From contig CANTFL010000226.1 in NCBI GenBank assembly GCA_947650285.1, positions 1 through 64,000 on the forward strand: a DNA stretch of 64,000 nt. Direction: 5' to 3'. Of this stretch, positions 22,376 to 32,512 are shown piece by piece. This stretch comes from Hyaloperonospora brassicae (taxonomy: Eukaryota > Oomycota > Peronosporomycetes > Peronosporales > Peronosporaceae). Within the stretch, counting starts at the first letter, position 1. Each line of letters starts with the position of its first letter. The translations under genes and the position numbers were made by a program. The notes beneath the pieces were generated by a model. The model made no database searches, was not told where the DNA came from, and worked only from the letters and a program-made list of their open reading frames with translations.

Positions 22376-24023
22376 TTGATGGATCATCTGGTGAATCCAT
22401 TCAGTAAATCCATGAAGGATTTACCGGCTTTGTACCGATCCTCATCGGATCGGTATAGTACACGCAACGGATTAATGTACTATACAGCCGTTGACGGCGA
22501 CGCGCCTCGTGTCGTCGTCCCCACTCATAATGATTTGCGATTACGCATCATGTATGAATGTCACGATGCCCCAACAGGTGGCCATCGTGGTAGAGAAAAG
22601 ACTTACCTCACGGTAAGTCGCGACTTTTACTGGCCCCGCCAGTATCAGTTTGTTCGCAAGTACATACGTGCTTGCGAAGTTTGTCAACGGGTGAAGCCTA
22701 GTCCTTCATCCCGTGCGCCATTGCAGCCTCTACCGGTCCCGGCAGAGTGCTGGCAGTCCGTTTCAATGAACTTCGTCTTCGGGTTTCCGAAGACGATTAC
22801 AAGAATAATGGCTTTCTTGTGTTCGTTGATCTGTTCAGCAAGATGGTGCATCATGCTGCAGTGCCCGAGTCCATCACGGCTCAAGGTTGTGCTCGTGTCT
22901 TTCTCGACACGGTCTTTAGACTCCACGGGTTGCCACGTAAACTCGTATCCGACCGTGAACCTCGATTTACGGCGGAATTTTGGAAACCGTGTTCCGTGCT
23001 CTCGGAACACGATTGAAGATGTCCACTTCTGACCATCCCGAAACAGATGGTCAGACGGAAAGTGCGAACCGTGTCCTAGAAGAGATCCTTCGAGGATATG
23101 TCCACTCGTTTCCGAGTTGGAGCGAATTCCTACCCATGGTGGAATTCGCCATCAATAATTCGGTGCATGCTTCAACACAGCACACACCGTTTTACGTGAA
23201 TGGCCTTCGCCATCCAAGTGTGCCCTACCTTCTAGAGTGTGACTCTTGGATAAAGGGGGGAGGGACTCGCTCGAGCAAAAACCGTTTTGGCTCTTGCTCA
23301 TCACGTGTCGACGCTAACGTCGTCACGTATGATGCCGATGTCGATCAAGTCGACATCGATGAAGAAGATCGCCTCAATAATAGCGATGACGCTATTATTA
23401 ACTCGGATGATGATGACGAAGCTGGTATATTCAGCATCGCCAACGATTATGCCAGCGAGGAAGAAGACAACCTCGCTGAAGAAGAGAGCAATCTCTTAGC
23501 AGTGCGCACGAAGCGCACTGAAAGACAAAACAAAGAGTCAGCAGAGAACTTCTTGCTGACTCGAGAAGCGGTAGTCCGTTTCGTTCAGGACTCCATCGCA
23601 AATGCGGTGGACCGTCAGAAACGGAACGCAGACAAGAATGGAAGAGCAAATGTTCTTTCATTTAAGGTTAACGATTTAGTACTACTGTCTACGATAAACT
23701 TACCTGGACATGCAGTCAGTAGTGTCGGCAGTAAAAAACTACTGCCAAAGTACATTGGGCCATTTCGAGTGTTGCATCGCAAGGGCAATGCATACACACT
23801 CAAATTGCCACGTAGGATGCGCACGCATCCTACGTTTTACGTGGGGAGGCTTAGGTCGTACTGTCAGTACGAGCCTTCTTCTTCCGATGAAGATATCCCC
23901 CACGTTCAAGAACATCCATCAAGTTCTTGCGTTCGCGCTCCAGACGATCCGTCTGGTCGCGCAGATATGATACCTCGGAACTCAACCGAGATATCTCCCC
24001 GCGAGCTGTCGCCAGCTCGTTGA
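22376..24023 (+). pseudogene. pol: Family A Pol: integrase core and tail
   Basis: Three frames make up the integrase. 22376-23032 has the HHCC zinc-binding N-terminus (HDAPTGGHRG ... ACEVCQRVKPS). 22747-23016 has core motifs VFVDLFSKM and VSDREPRFT with the first two catalytic Asp. 22980-24023 has SDHPETDGQTESANR with the catalytic Glu, FAINNSVHASTQHTPFYVN, an acidic Asp/Glu-rich insert, and the GPY/F-type tail KLLPKYIGPFRV. It inserts the cDNA into the host genome. All catalytic residues can be found but not in one frame. The last part overlaps the antisense reading region on the minus strand. Confidence 0.7.
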
Positions 24024-25566
24024 ATAGGGAGCGGACATCCCGCTCGACCTGAAGCTGCGCTGTGGCATATTCGGCGCAATCCCTCGCCCGATCAGTCTCG
24101 TGATCCTTGCGGTTCTTCCGCACAGTATCAGTCAAAGCGTAGCGCCGGTCGCGCTCGTGCTTCAAGTAATCGCGCAATTCATCGATTGCGCGATCCATCT
24201 CGTAAGGGTCGAGATGGTGGGCCTGGGGCTCTGGAGGAGGTCTTTCCTCCTCCACCACATCCTTTGGTGGACTAGCACGGTGGTCAACGCTTTATAGTGG
24301 AGCGTTTCTTGAATCATTGTGACGATTTAGGATCAAGGACGAGCTACCTCGTCCAGTGGCGGGGGTATCCACCCTCTTGGAACAGCTGGGAGCCCCGCTC
24401 CCAGCTGATGATGGGTGTGCCTGGTCTCGTCCACCGTTATAACGAGACCCATCCGATTGGTCCTGGGGCCCATCGGTAAACACGCGATTTTGAAGCTTGT
24501 AGACGGATTTCAAACTTGCAATCGCGTCCCGTATCTCAGCCGAGATGTGTGCCCGTCCCCAGGGCGAACTTAGGGAAGACACGTCCCTATGTGCACGCTG
24601 CGAGTTGTAAACACAGCTCGCACAAGGATCTCCCCAAGTGAGGCAAGGAATGTCTGCCTCACTCGACAAACTATGCAGCCGGTACCTTTCACAAGTTGGC
24701 GTTCGCTATCAAAACTTGATTCGTACCGATTCAAGTTTTTAAGCCATCGTTCCCGTCCAAAATGCTTGACATTTTGGACGAACGCGTTTCACGCCGCCGA
24801 AAACGAGCCCTTGTCACGCTTTTGGTTGCCGTTGTACCATCAATGCCTAATAAAGACATCGAGATAATAGTCTTCTTTAGCGCGAAAGTTCTTCGCGCTG
24901 GAACTCAAGCCGTGAAGCTCACTCGCATCGAATAAAGGTATCCGATGGTGGTTAGCTTGTCGCGTGAGTCAAGCTATTGATGAGCCGTTCGGGCAAACGC
25001 CACGGCTTCAACTCATCACGCTTCTCAGTGGTACCTCTGTCGGTTCCACGGCTCCCAGATTGACGACGGCTCACGCCATCGTCATCACGCTCGTGCGTAG
25101 AAGCACGAGTCGGCGGGGGTAAGGAGTAATACTCCTCACCACTTTGATCACCTCGTCAATATCACGGCCGAACAGACTGTGATGCAACTCACGAGTCCGT
25201 TCGTTTGGCAGTGGCCTTGGCGAATACTGAGGCGTCGTCGGTGAGTCGAGACGCCTCTGGAACATCGCCCGGGTCAGACACGTCTGACTCGCCAGAGGAG
25301 ATGACCTCAACGTCGGGGTCATCATGCGCACGCGGTGTGATACCGCGTGCACCTACAGCACCTGTAGCTGCAGGCGGAGAAGGAGCAGCAGACGGCGAAT
25401 CGTCTGCCGCAGAGGCTGGCACAGCACCAGGCTGTGCGTGCCTTTCGTCACCCCGCATAGACATGTTGCCTATGCGAGGTCGGGTAAAAAGTGAATGTAA
25501 CGGATCCAACAAGTGCTCCCTGTCCCTATGGTGCCCAACGGGTGGCCACCATATTTTGATAGTCAC
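23851..25566 (-). pseudogene. Antisense reading region of family A
   Basis: On the strand opposite pol, a decayed protein of perhaps 500 residues or more reads inward from just inside the 3' LTR. 25566-25189 is an Ala/Pro/Ser-rich, acidic N-terminus (DVEVISSGESDVSD). 25352-24670 is broken pieces including LHHSLFGRDIDEVIKVVRS. 24669-24292 has CASC and CSKR-type Cys pairs. 24258-23851 is a very charged likely coiled coil (DRAIDELRDYLKHERDRR and RLERERKNLMDVLERGGY). It overlaps the chromodomain and integrase tail on the plus strand for about 630 nt. The function is unknown. Families B and C carry a reading region in the same place and orientation, also ending in a likely coiled coil, but with no sequence similarity I can see. 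Confidence 0.5.
24234..24479 (+). pseudogene. pol: Family A Pol: C-terminal chromodomain
   Basis: In the phase of 24297 the sequence reads PPPPHPLVD, a stop, then GGQRFIVERFLNH ... TSYLVQWRGYPPSWNSWEP and ends at 24479. The V-E-[RK]-[IF]-L ... Y-L-V-x-W-x-G-Y ... W-E-P pattern is the chromodomain carried at the integrase C-terminus of chromoviral Gypsy elements. There it is thought to direct insertion by binding modified histone H3. It is separated from the integrase frame by stops at 24023 and just before GGQRF. Confidence 0.7.
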
Positions 25567-25582
25567 ACAGTGACTATCAGTT

Positions 25583-25594
25583 AAGAAGGGGGGG
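25583..25594 (+). promoter_or_regulatory. Polypurine tract of family A
   Basis: AAGAAGGGGGGG lies three bases before the 3' LTR start, where plus-strand DNA synthesis is primed in LTR retrotransposons. Confidence 0.7.
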
Positions 25595-25597
25595 TGA

Positions 25598-25989
25598 TGT
25601 AACGGAGCAGCCCGTTACATGGAAATTGTCATTTGAGAGATAATGAAAATAAAGAATATTATGTTGAATATCCTGTTAACAATATCACCAATAGTGGTGA
25701 TATTGATGGGTCGACCAAGCGTCTATTCATTGGTTGATATCTTGATGATATCAACCCACCAATCGCCGCAAGACGCGCGCAATGTGTGGTGAGTAGACGT
25801 CGTCATACATTCAGTTAGATTAGTATAATTAAGTTAAGTCAAACAGAGAGACAGTAGTTAAACGAATTAATTATATTAATATAACAGTTCTGCTTTTACC
25901 TTATCTACTCCTCCTCGTTTGCCTCGTGTACGTCTGTCGGGGCACAGAATCCCTTGCGTTAAGTTCACGCAAGGGTGTGCCCCGTTACA
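25598..25989 (+). repeat. Family A 3' LTR
   Basis: 392 bp, TGTAACGG...CCCCGTTACA. It is followed by the target duplication AACGC and then by effector upstream repeat. It shares all hairpins with the 5' LTR but carries many substitutions and small indels, concentrated between 25620 and 25680. Confidence 0.85.
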
Positions 25990-26204
25990 AACGCGGTATA
26001 TATCGTGACCCCAATAAGCAAAGCCTTTGGTGAGTGATAGCACGGTGAAAGACAAAGTTATTGGCATTTAGCATGTTGTTGCATGTCTTGCGCGTGTGTA
26101 GAGTATCCTGTCTTACATATGCATTCCGCTCTATCTGTATGTTGACCATGAGAAACAAGAAAGAAGGACATACATGTTCAGTGTGTTACTCAGCGGTTAA
26201 GATA
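25990..26204 (-). promoter_or_regulatory. Effector upstream repeat, copy 2 (distal part)
   Basis: Continues copy 2 after the retrotransposon. It matches 478-700 almost base for base and 47970-48185 more loosely. It is ended by a pogo terminal repeat at 26206. Confidence 0.7.
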
Positions 26205-26205
26205 C

Positions 26206-28190
26206 AGTAGACCCTCCATTATTATATATTTTACAACTGATTAATCTCTTCTTTTTTTATTACATATGTTACCCACCGATATTGTTACTATACAAGTATA
26301 TAATACTCTTTATTCCCTAATATCCTATTTATAAAAATTCATTATAAATATATGGATAAAGAAATATGTATGTACATAGGAAATTATCATCATACTGTTT
26401 TTAAAGAGATTCTTTAGGTATGACCTGATATCTGCTTGAGCCAGTCTTTTTTCTTGGTGAATCCTGGCTTTTCATTGAAGAGACCGAAGCTTAGTAATAC
26501 GGTGGCTGTTAGAAACAGGGTCCTCAGCAAGATTCATGATCACCAAGCGCAGGGCAGGCAGGAGATTTTTAGCACTCAAAATCTGCGTTGTATCCTCCTC
26601 ATCTCTACCCATGCTTTCTGCATCACTTATTTCTTCAGCCATGCGGAGCAGCTCCTCATCCGTAAACTTTTCATGAATCTCTTCTCCATTATTAGAATTA
26701 TGAAGAATTGGAATTTCAATGGGGTCACGCACGCGGAGAATGACCATGTTATCGTGGGGCCGCTTGTAAAGGTCATCTCGAACCTTTTACCCCCATGGCA
26801 GTGGCACTGCCATCGATGCCAGCCCTGCCTATACCCATGGGGTTTAACTCCACTAGCCATTCATCCTACACCCTCTGGCTGAGAATTTCGCAGTGTTTCC
26901 AGTAGTTTGCAATGGACCGCTCCTTGACGTGTTGCCAGGCCTGGATCAACCACTGTATGCCCTGCAGTTGGTTAGCTTTGTTTATGTCCTCTCACCGACT
27001 TCGTCACGCGACAATGCCTCTTCCAGCTGGAATTTCCTATGTCGACGCTTAAAGGCTTCAATGATGCCTTTATCCATTGGTTGGACCTTAGATGTTGTGT
27101 TATGAGGCAAAAACATCACATTCACATGTTTAAACAATAAATTATACTGTACATGAGAAGGAGCGTTATCCGGCAGCACCAGGATCTTTCGCCTTTGTTT
27201 TGCTGTCCTGCTTTCCAGCTTCCAAGCCATTCCTTAAAGAAAAAGACAAGTCATACAGGCCTTCTTGTTGCTGCGATAATATTACCCAAGCTGCTAACCA
27301 GTCTTCTTGCCAACACATCGGGGCTTGTTGGCATGGCCGATTAATTAAAGCGGCAGCTTGTCACTTCCATCCGCAGCCAAAGAAATATTGAAGCGCGTTT
27401 TGTCTTTCTAACGGTCTTCCAATTGTCGAGCCGCAAAAGTCCTATCGGGTGCCATTGCGTAGAATAGGCCAGTCTCATCCATGTTGTAGATTTCACGAAA
27501 AACGAACTTGTCCGTGATAGCTCGCAACTCGGGCAGGGCTTCTTGAATAGCGGTAACATTTGCGGACCCACTTTCTACATGCGAGCAGAAGCAGCGGAAG
27601 CCATGCCTTTTCTATATTACTACAACCAATCATCTGAGAATTTCGGCTGAATAAGATCTAAAATGTGTTGCAGCTCATAAATTTTCCGCGCTTTGGGTTA
27701 AATGAAAATGCCGGTTGACGAGACGCCTCGTGCCTGGAATTGTAGGACTCAGGTGGATAATGCGGTCTTGACCTCATGAAAGCGTAGCTGCACGTTTTGC
27801 TTCGTAGAATTGTTTTTGAAATGGCCTATTTCCATAAATTCTCTCTTTCTCTAAAGGATGAAGAGATGGTAGGCTGGGTTGGGGCTTTTGCGAGATTAAG
27901 GTGGAGTTTCGCTTATTCTGCCAATTGCTTTTGCGTCATGTTCGGATTACATTTTATTTCGCAGATGCGCTGTTTCTTCAAATTGGTTAAAGTTCCGGAA
28001 GACCCTGAAATATAGGATAAGAATATTTTCGAAATTGCGGGCTGAGAGTTCGACGCTTAACTTCTTGTTAGTCCACGTTGCGATATCTTTTTGCCTTATT
28101 GCTGGATTGTCCCTCTGCTTCATCGCTATCTCGTCACTCTGCTCTTTTGTGATCTTTGCACTGCGTTGTCGAAATATTTCATCTTAAGAA
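26206..28190 (-). mobile_element. Decayed pogo/Tigger DNA transposon
   Basis: A pogo-type terminal repeat, CAGTAGACCCTCCATTATTA, begins right after a TA at 26204-26205. The minus-strand interior encodes a DDE_1 transposase remnant. I found no matching inverted repeat at the far end before 28765, so the 5' end is truncated or diverged, and the right limit given is that of recognisable transposase. It inserted into effector upstream repeat copy 2. Confidence 0.6.
26440..28190 (-). pseudogene. Pogo/Tigger-like transposase remnant
   Basis: Minus strand, many frames. From the N-terminus: a CENP-B-like helix-turn-helix (KEQSDEIAMKQRDNPAIRQK near 28100), then a second helix-turn-helix segment (VLQFQARGVSSTG near 27740). 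The DDE_1 core follows with IYNMDETGLFYAMAPDRTFA at about 27490-27430, KILVLPDNAPSH at about 27180, and FLPHNTTSKVQPMDKGIIEAF at about 27100-27050. The three catalytic Asp are those of MDET, PDNAPSH and QPMDKG, all present. A C-terminal acidic tail lies at 26472-26747. Stops and frameshifts separate all parts, so it is dead. Pogo/Tigger transposases cut and paste the element at TA sites. Confidence 0.65.
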
Positions 28191-28765
28191 TCCTGTTCTT
28201 TATCAACGCCAGTAACCCGTTCTAGCATGGAGCACAACTCATTCGTAGACCACCACATTTGCTGCCCAAATCCTTCCCTATCACCATGGTATGCTTTGCT
28301 TTACATAGCGTGAACAGGTAGCCGACAATCTGGGCGCATATTAGAAAAAAATCAACGTACTATTGGTTAGTAATCCTTCTGCCTCCAAGCATAGGAATGT
28401 GCTTCATCAACATATTGTACCTGTGGGCGCTCAGTTGAGCTAATTTGTTATAGATAGCGCAGGTGTGAGAGGCTGAATGTGGAGCGGCAAAGGATTGCTC
28501 GGCTTCCAGAGCACAAGCGGCAAAATATGGGGTGGAAGGGGAAGACATAACAATGGAAATATAAGAAAAGTAGAGAAGAATGATAGAAAGAGATAGAGAG
28601 AGTAATGAGAAGTGCGCGCGTTGCTAAGATTTTGTTGTCGCTCTTATTGTGCATCCGCCGTGATTGGCTGGTAAAAAATTGCCACAATCCCTAAATAAAA
28701 CGGCATGCATACCTGAATGGCTGAGGCATTCAAACCGCCAAAATTCTCATATATATAGTAAATAG
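28191..28765. other. Unassigned stretch beside the pogo remnant
   Basis: It contains a 62-codon minus-strand frame at 28360-28548 (starts MSSPSTPYFAACALEAEQS) with no domain I know. It may be the start of the pogo transposase or an unrelated fragment. 28550-28610 is purine-rich. No terminal repeat was found. Confidence 0.3.
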
Positions 28766-28825
28766 GAAAATTCACCCCCCTTTTCCTTAGATTCACACCC
28801 TTATTTTAAATCTTATATATATATT
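28766..28825 (+). repeat. MULE terminal repeat copy
   Basis: Matches the left end of the MULE at 13948-14598 over about 60 bp (AAATTCAC(A)CCCC, CCTTAGATTCACACCC, AAATCTTATATATATA). No inverted partner was found to its right within about 1 kb. Confidence 0.5.
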
Positions 28826-29115
28826 GTCGAGACCGAGACGGGATACTGACTCAATTGACCTTGCCGAATCCGCTGCAATTGGCGAGATGGTTTTCTATGG
28901 CGATGCGTCTGACGTTGCTAGAGAGGCTGAAGCTAAAACTCTTACCGCGCAAATGGAAGCCGTTGCCAAGTCTATGACAGTTGTAGAGAAGGAGAAGACG
29001 AACGTTCGCGTTACATTGGAAGGGCGTTGTCGAGGTACAGGAGGCCAACTTAGAGCAAGTGGATACCGATGACAACCCCGCATCTACTTCTATCACGGAG
29101 ACGAAGAGCAGGTAA
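28824..29115 (+). pseudogene. Frameshifted gene fragment next to MULE end
   Basis: A GC-richer reading frame directly follows the MULE end. It runs from 28824 with a charged, Ala/Glu-rich likely helical segment (AREAEAKTLTAQMEAVAKS). After a one-base shift near 29030 it continues VVEVQEANLEQVDTDDNPAS to a stop at 29113-29115. I do not recognise the protein. Its place immediately inside a MULE terminal repeat, and coding-like composition in AT-rich DNA, suggest a host gene piece carried by a MULE (Pack-MULE). This is inference, since the second terminal repeat is missing. Confidence 0.4.
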
Positions 29116-31956
29116 TCTTTGAGTGGAGGAAACAGCTACATTTCCACACAAACGTACCGTCTCCAGCTAAGTGAAAAGTCTCTGACCATCACACGCAGGA
29201 CCAAAGTATACATTTTTCTCACGATGAAGTTTCAGCCGCGTTCTGGTGAGGCAAAGACCACTGCCACCACAACGTGGATACGGAAGTAGATACTTTCGCT
29301 CATGTATACAGTAGATCAATACCATCGTTACCGATACGCTTTGCGATACAGGGCGAAGTACTATACGTTGTTGCCATCTCATACTATGCTTTGATCTGCA
29401 CGGTCAGCTTTGTGCCATTGCCTTCGATCACAATGTTAAAGCTTCAATAAGGCTTTGGGAATTAACACTTAGTTCTCTTAATTAAACCGAACCGTAGTAC
29501 TTTTTAATATACCATGGCTGGAAGATTAGTGAGCGAAGAAGATTAATTACGTCGAGTTTATGTCGATAACGAGGTAGCTCGTCAATGTTCATAACTTCCT
29601 CTATCAAAGAAGATGTAAAGCTCTGTTATGCTATTTTATGGTATTTAAATGTCGATTTATCGTTGCACACGCATCAAGCTTAATTGTCCGGTTGCTCAGC
29701 GTTTAAGCTACCAAATGTTACGAGAAGACTGAGGTGCTTCACTTGTCCGACATTTTACTTTGTAATTGTTTAGCACTGCATAAAAATCGAAAAATTTTGC
29801 GGTATTGTTGAGTTGGCACTAATAACCAGAATAAATAGACCGTCCGCCTGCGATATACCGCTGGTTAATGGTGCCCAATGCAATCAAATGGCGAGAAAAA
29901 AGACCAGGCATCAATTTCTGTGATTTGGCGTTGAAAGCGTATGAGCCCTCTATGTCTACCTAATTGTAATGTGAGCCTTAAATCAATGTATATATTAAAG
30001 CTGCAAATATGCGATGGCACTTCTAATTAAGCATCGAGACCACTAACTTGAAAAGTATTGATGTAGAAAATGCTGATTGAACAAAATAATTGAGCGTAGG
30101 CTGTACAATTCAGAAAGGCTTTGTGTAGCACAAAAGTTGTGCACTTACGATACAAGCGATATATTACATTACCCCATTTGATTAAAAATTCCCTAAACAC
30201 AGGCTTAAAAGGCAGATCGCAACATTTCGTGTACCAAACAGACCGAGAATGTCCGCGTCGAACTATGATGTTGGTCTTGCGGTATAAATATGTTATTTTT
30301 ATAATTTAAAGGACAAAATATGCGACGAATCCGTCTTTTTAGCCAGATGAAGTTGAAATATGTGTTGCGTATTCGACATTCAATATTGGCTAATGCTAAT
30401 TGTTTGCTAAGCCTTTATCAAGCTCCACCGGCTATATCAATGTTTCGGTCACATCGATCTGCCTTCTACAGAATCTAATGTTTTACTCAATTTCTCATCT
30501 GTAATCACTATTTACGGCGAAAGATTCATTGTGCAAATATCTATCATAATTTTTTTTGAGAATGTCGTGCGCAGAGCTAATATTTGACATAAGAACCACG
30601 CAAGCCGTCGTTAGACCTTAGCAGCGAGATCTCTCGAAGCCGCGGTGATTGATGATCAAGGCAAAATGAACAGCACCTTGAGGAGATGTTGGGTGTGACG
30701 CGACTGCATAATATTCGTTTTCGCATTCATCAAGTAGATGTTGGGAACGTTATACCTCAACAATATTCGCCTTTCTCTGAACTAGGTGGCAGCATGTAAC
30801 GCATGGGTTCCTCGATTTTGCGTCACAGGGAGGGAGATGAGGAATGGGTTTAAGGCAACCAATGACTCTTAAACGATGGACACGGGGTGATATCGACGAA
30901 GGAGAAGAAGGCGTTCCTGGGCCATTGGTTCATTATTATTATAGAAAATTATCATAGGGATGGCTTCCGAACGCAAAATAAAGAGTCACATCCGTAAAAC
31001 ATCCCATCGATGAAAGAGAACCTAACAAAAGGTTGCCAAAATCACGTATTCACTGATATCTTTTGGTACAGACAATCGACCAGTGGCGGATTGGTCATAG
31101 GATGCGTTCCAATTCATGCGCGGCATTATGCAAACGTAGCAGAATCGAGTGCATACGTTATCGATCAGCAATCACACATTAGAAACTAGCGGTTTATTGC
31201 GGCAAAAACTACCATACTTCAAGCCTTTCCAGAGGCGGTCCAAAGGGGCGTGAAATGGCACGGTGGCGGCTTTGTTTGGGGCTGTTTAATGGTGCCTAAA
31301 ATACCAACAAATCAAGTATCGCTGAAAAATCACAGCGTCTCCTAGTTGATAGAAGCCTAGTAAGCTAAGCATTTATGGTTCATAGCAAGCAATTGTCGTT
31401 GATCCGTGCAGTTATGAACACTAGAATAATGACGCCCGGGAACATTTATAATTCATTCTATTTTTAAAAATGACCATTCATGATTCTTCTTGATGATACG
31501 AAATCTAAAATATGGTGTTTAAGTGAATTTGCTTTATCTTTATGGGCACCAAAAGGTTACTATTCATCTTCCGTCGATTTTCTGGTTAAATCCCCTCAGT
31601 TTATTATCACAAAACATGATTGGCTAGTTTGTAGACACGCTTTGAGGATAATATATCAATCTTAACGGTTTTTGAACGTCAAGTGTGACTAAATTAATAA
31701 TCGTTTGCAATTGTTCTACAGTTAGCTTTGCACAAGATTGCTTTTAGTCGGCTATGAAAATATTTAGACTCGAATCGTACAGTCCATCGATGCGCGCAAT
31801 CGCGCACTTGTTCCTGATGTTCAAAGCTTATACAATAGCGAGTCGTCTTTATGAGACATACGTACATAGGCGTCTGCGCAAGTGAGGAATATTGCTATCC
31901 TTTTTGTTATTTAATCAAAGCGTTTTCGGTCTTGTTTGCTTCGCATTCACGAGACA
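29116..31956. other. Decayed repeats, no intact gene
   Basis: 29700-30250 holds the second copy of the old dispersed repeat. Near 31239-31300 one frame reads VKWHGGGFVWGCLMVPK, which resembles the K-H-G-G-G-S-V-M-V-W-G-C block of Tc1/mariner transposases, so 30640-31340 may be a very old Tc1 element. Other frames are short and featureless. 31480-31665 is a 61-codon chance frame. Confidence 0.35.
29840..30250. repeat. Old dispersed repeat, copy 2
   Basis: Shares ordered blocks with 1880-2280 and with 40010-40120 (the cgtccRcctgc..atatNNcgctgg block, and an aaagcgtRtSag.cctctat block shared with the third copy). No reading frame is conserved. Confidence 0.4.
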
Positions 31957-32404
31957 TGTAGCGGAGCTGAACAGCTCCTTAAGTCAGAGGAAGACTTAGC
32001 GCCATAAGAGCAACTTTGGTTTAAAGAGCCCAATTTAGAGAGACAACAATTTCCGAGAGCTTACGGTCTTTGATTCGGGAAACATACAATTTAGAGAATC
32101 ACAGAACAGATTGCTATAATAGTAGCTGCCATGACAAGGCGTACGCTAGGCTTTTAACGATCTCAAGACACGTGTCGTTGACGGATCAAAAGAAAAACTG
32201 AACTTTGTTTCTTCTTTTAGTGATAGACACCTCAGACGAATGTACTTAATCAAGACACTTATCTTATAATCAGTACCTCATAAAATATCCCATAATTAGG
32301 TGGCTGACACACGTCAGCCCCCAACAACTGATGTGGTGAACGAATATCATCTTTAATGGGACTACGTCCCTTTGGTAAACCACACGTAAAGTATACCCGT
32401 TACA
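31957..32404 (-). repeat. Family C LTR (3' LTR of the minus-strand element)
   Basis: 448 bp, begins TGTAGCGGAGCTGAACAGCT and ends CCCGTTACA. It is close to 39026-39472 and more distantly like the family B LTRs. Contains GTAGCGGAGCTGAAC-type short inverted sequences. Confidence 0.75.
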
Positions 32405-32512
32405 CCTTCTTTTACCAGACCAAAGTTGCCTTTAACCGTCAATTGAATTCCTATCTATAAGGAGGACGATATGTGCGCTTAACATCACGGTTGTTAAAGG
32501 ACCAAATCACGG

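Larger units (their letters stand above)
18000..25989 (+). mobile_element. Full-length chromodomain Gypsy retrotransposon, family A
   Basis: About 8.0 kb, bounded by LTRs with TGTAAC...GTTACA ends and flanked by the perfect 5-bp target duplication AACGC (17995-17999 and 25990-25994). The paralogous repeat at 478-482 shows the empty site. Order inside: primer binding site, gag, protease, reverse transcriptase, RNase H, integrase, chromodomain, antisense reading region, polypurine tract. This is the Ty3/Gypsy chromovirus-like order. gag is open, but pol changes frame repeatedly, so this copy should not move on its own. The internal region is exceptionally rich in short inverted repeats (see findings). 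Confidence 0.9.

Noticed and set aside
18437..25560. CRISPR-like array or transcription terminators
   Set aside because: The repeated hairpins have unrelated sequences and no regular spacers, and they sit inside eukaryotic retrotransposon coding DNA.
26206..28765. Complete pogo element with both terminal repeats
   Set aside because: Only one terminal repeat (26206) was found. No inverted partner is visible to the right.
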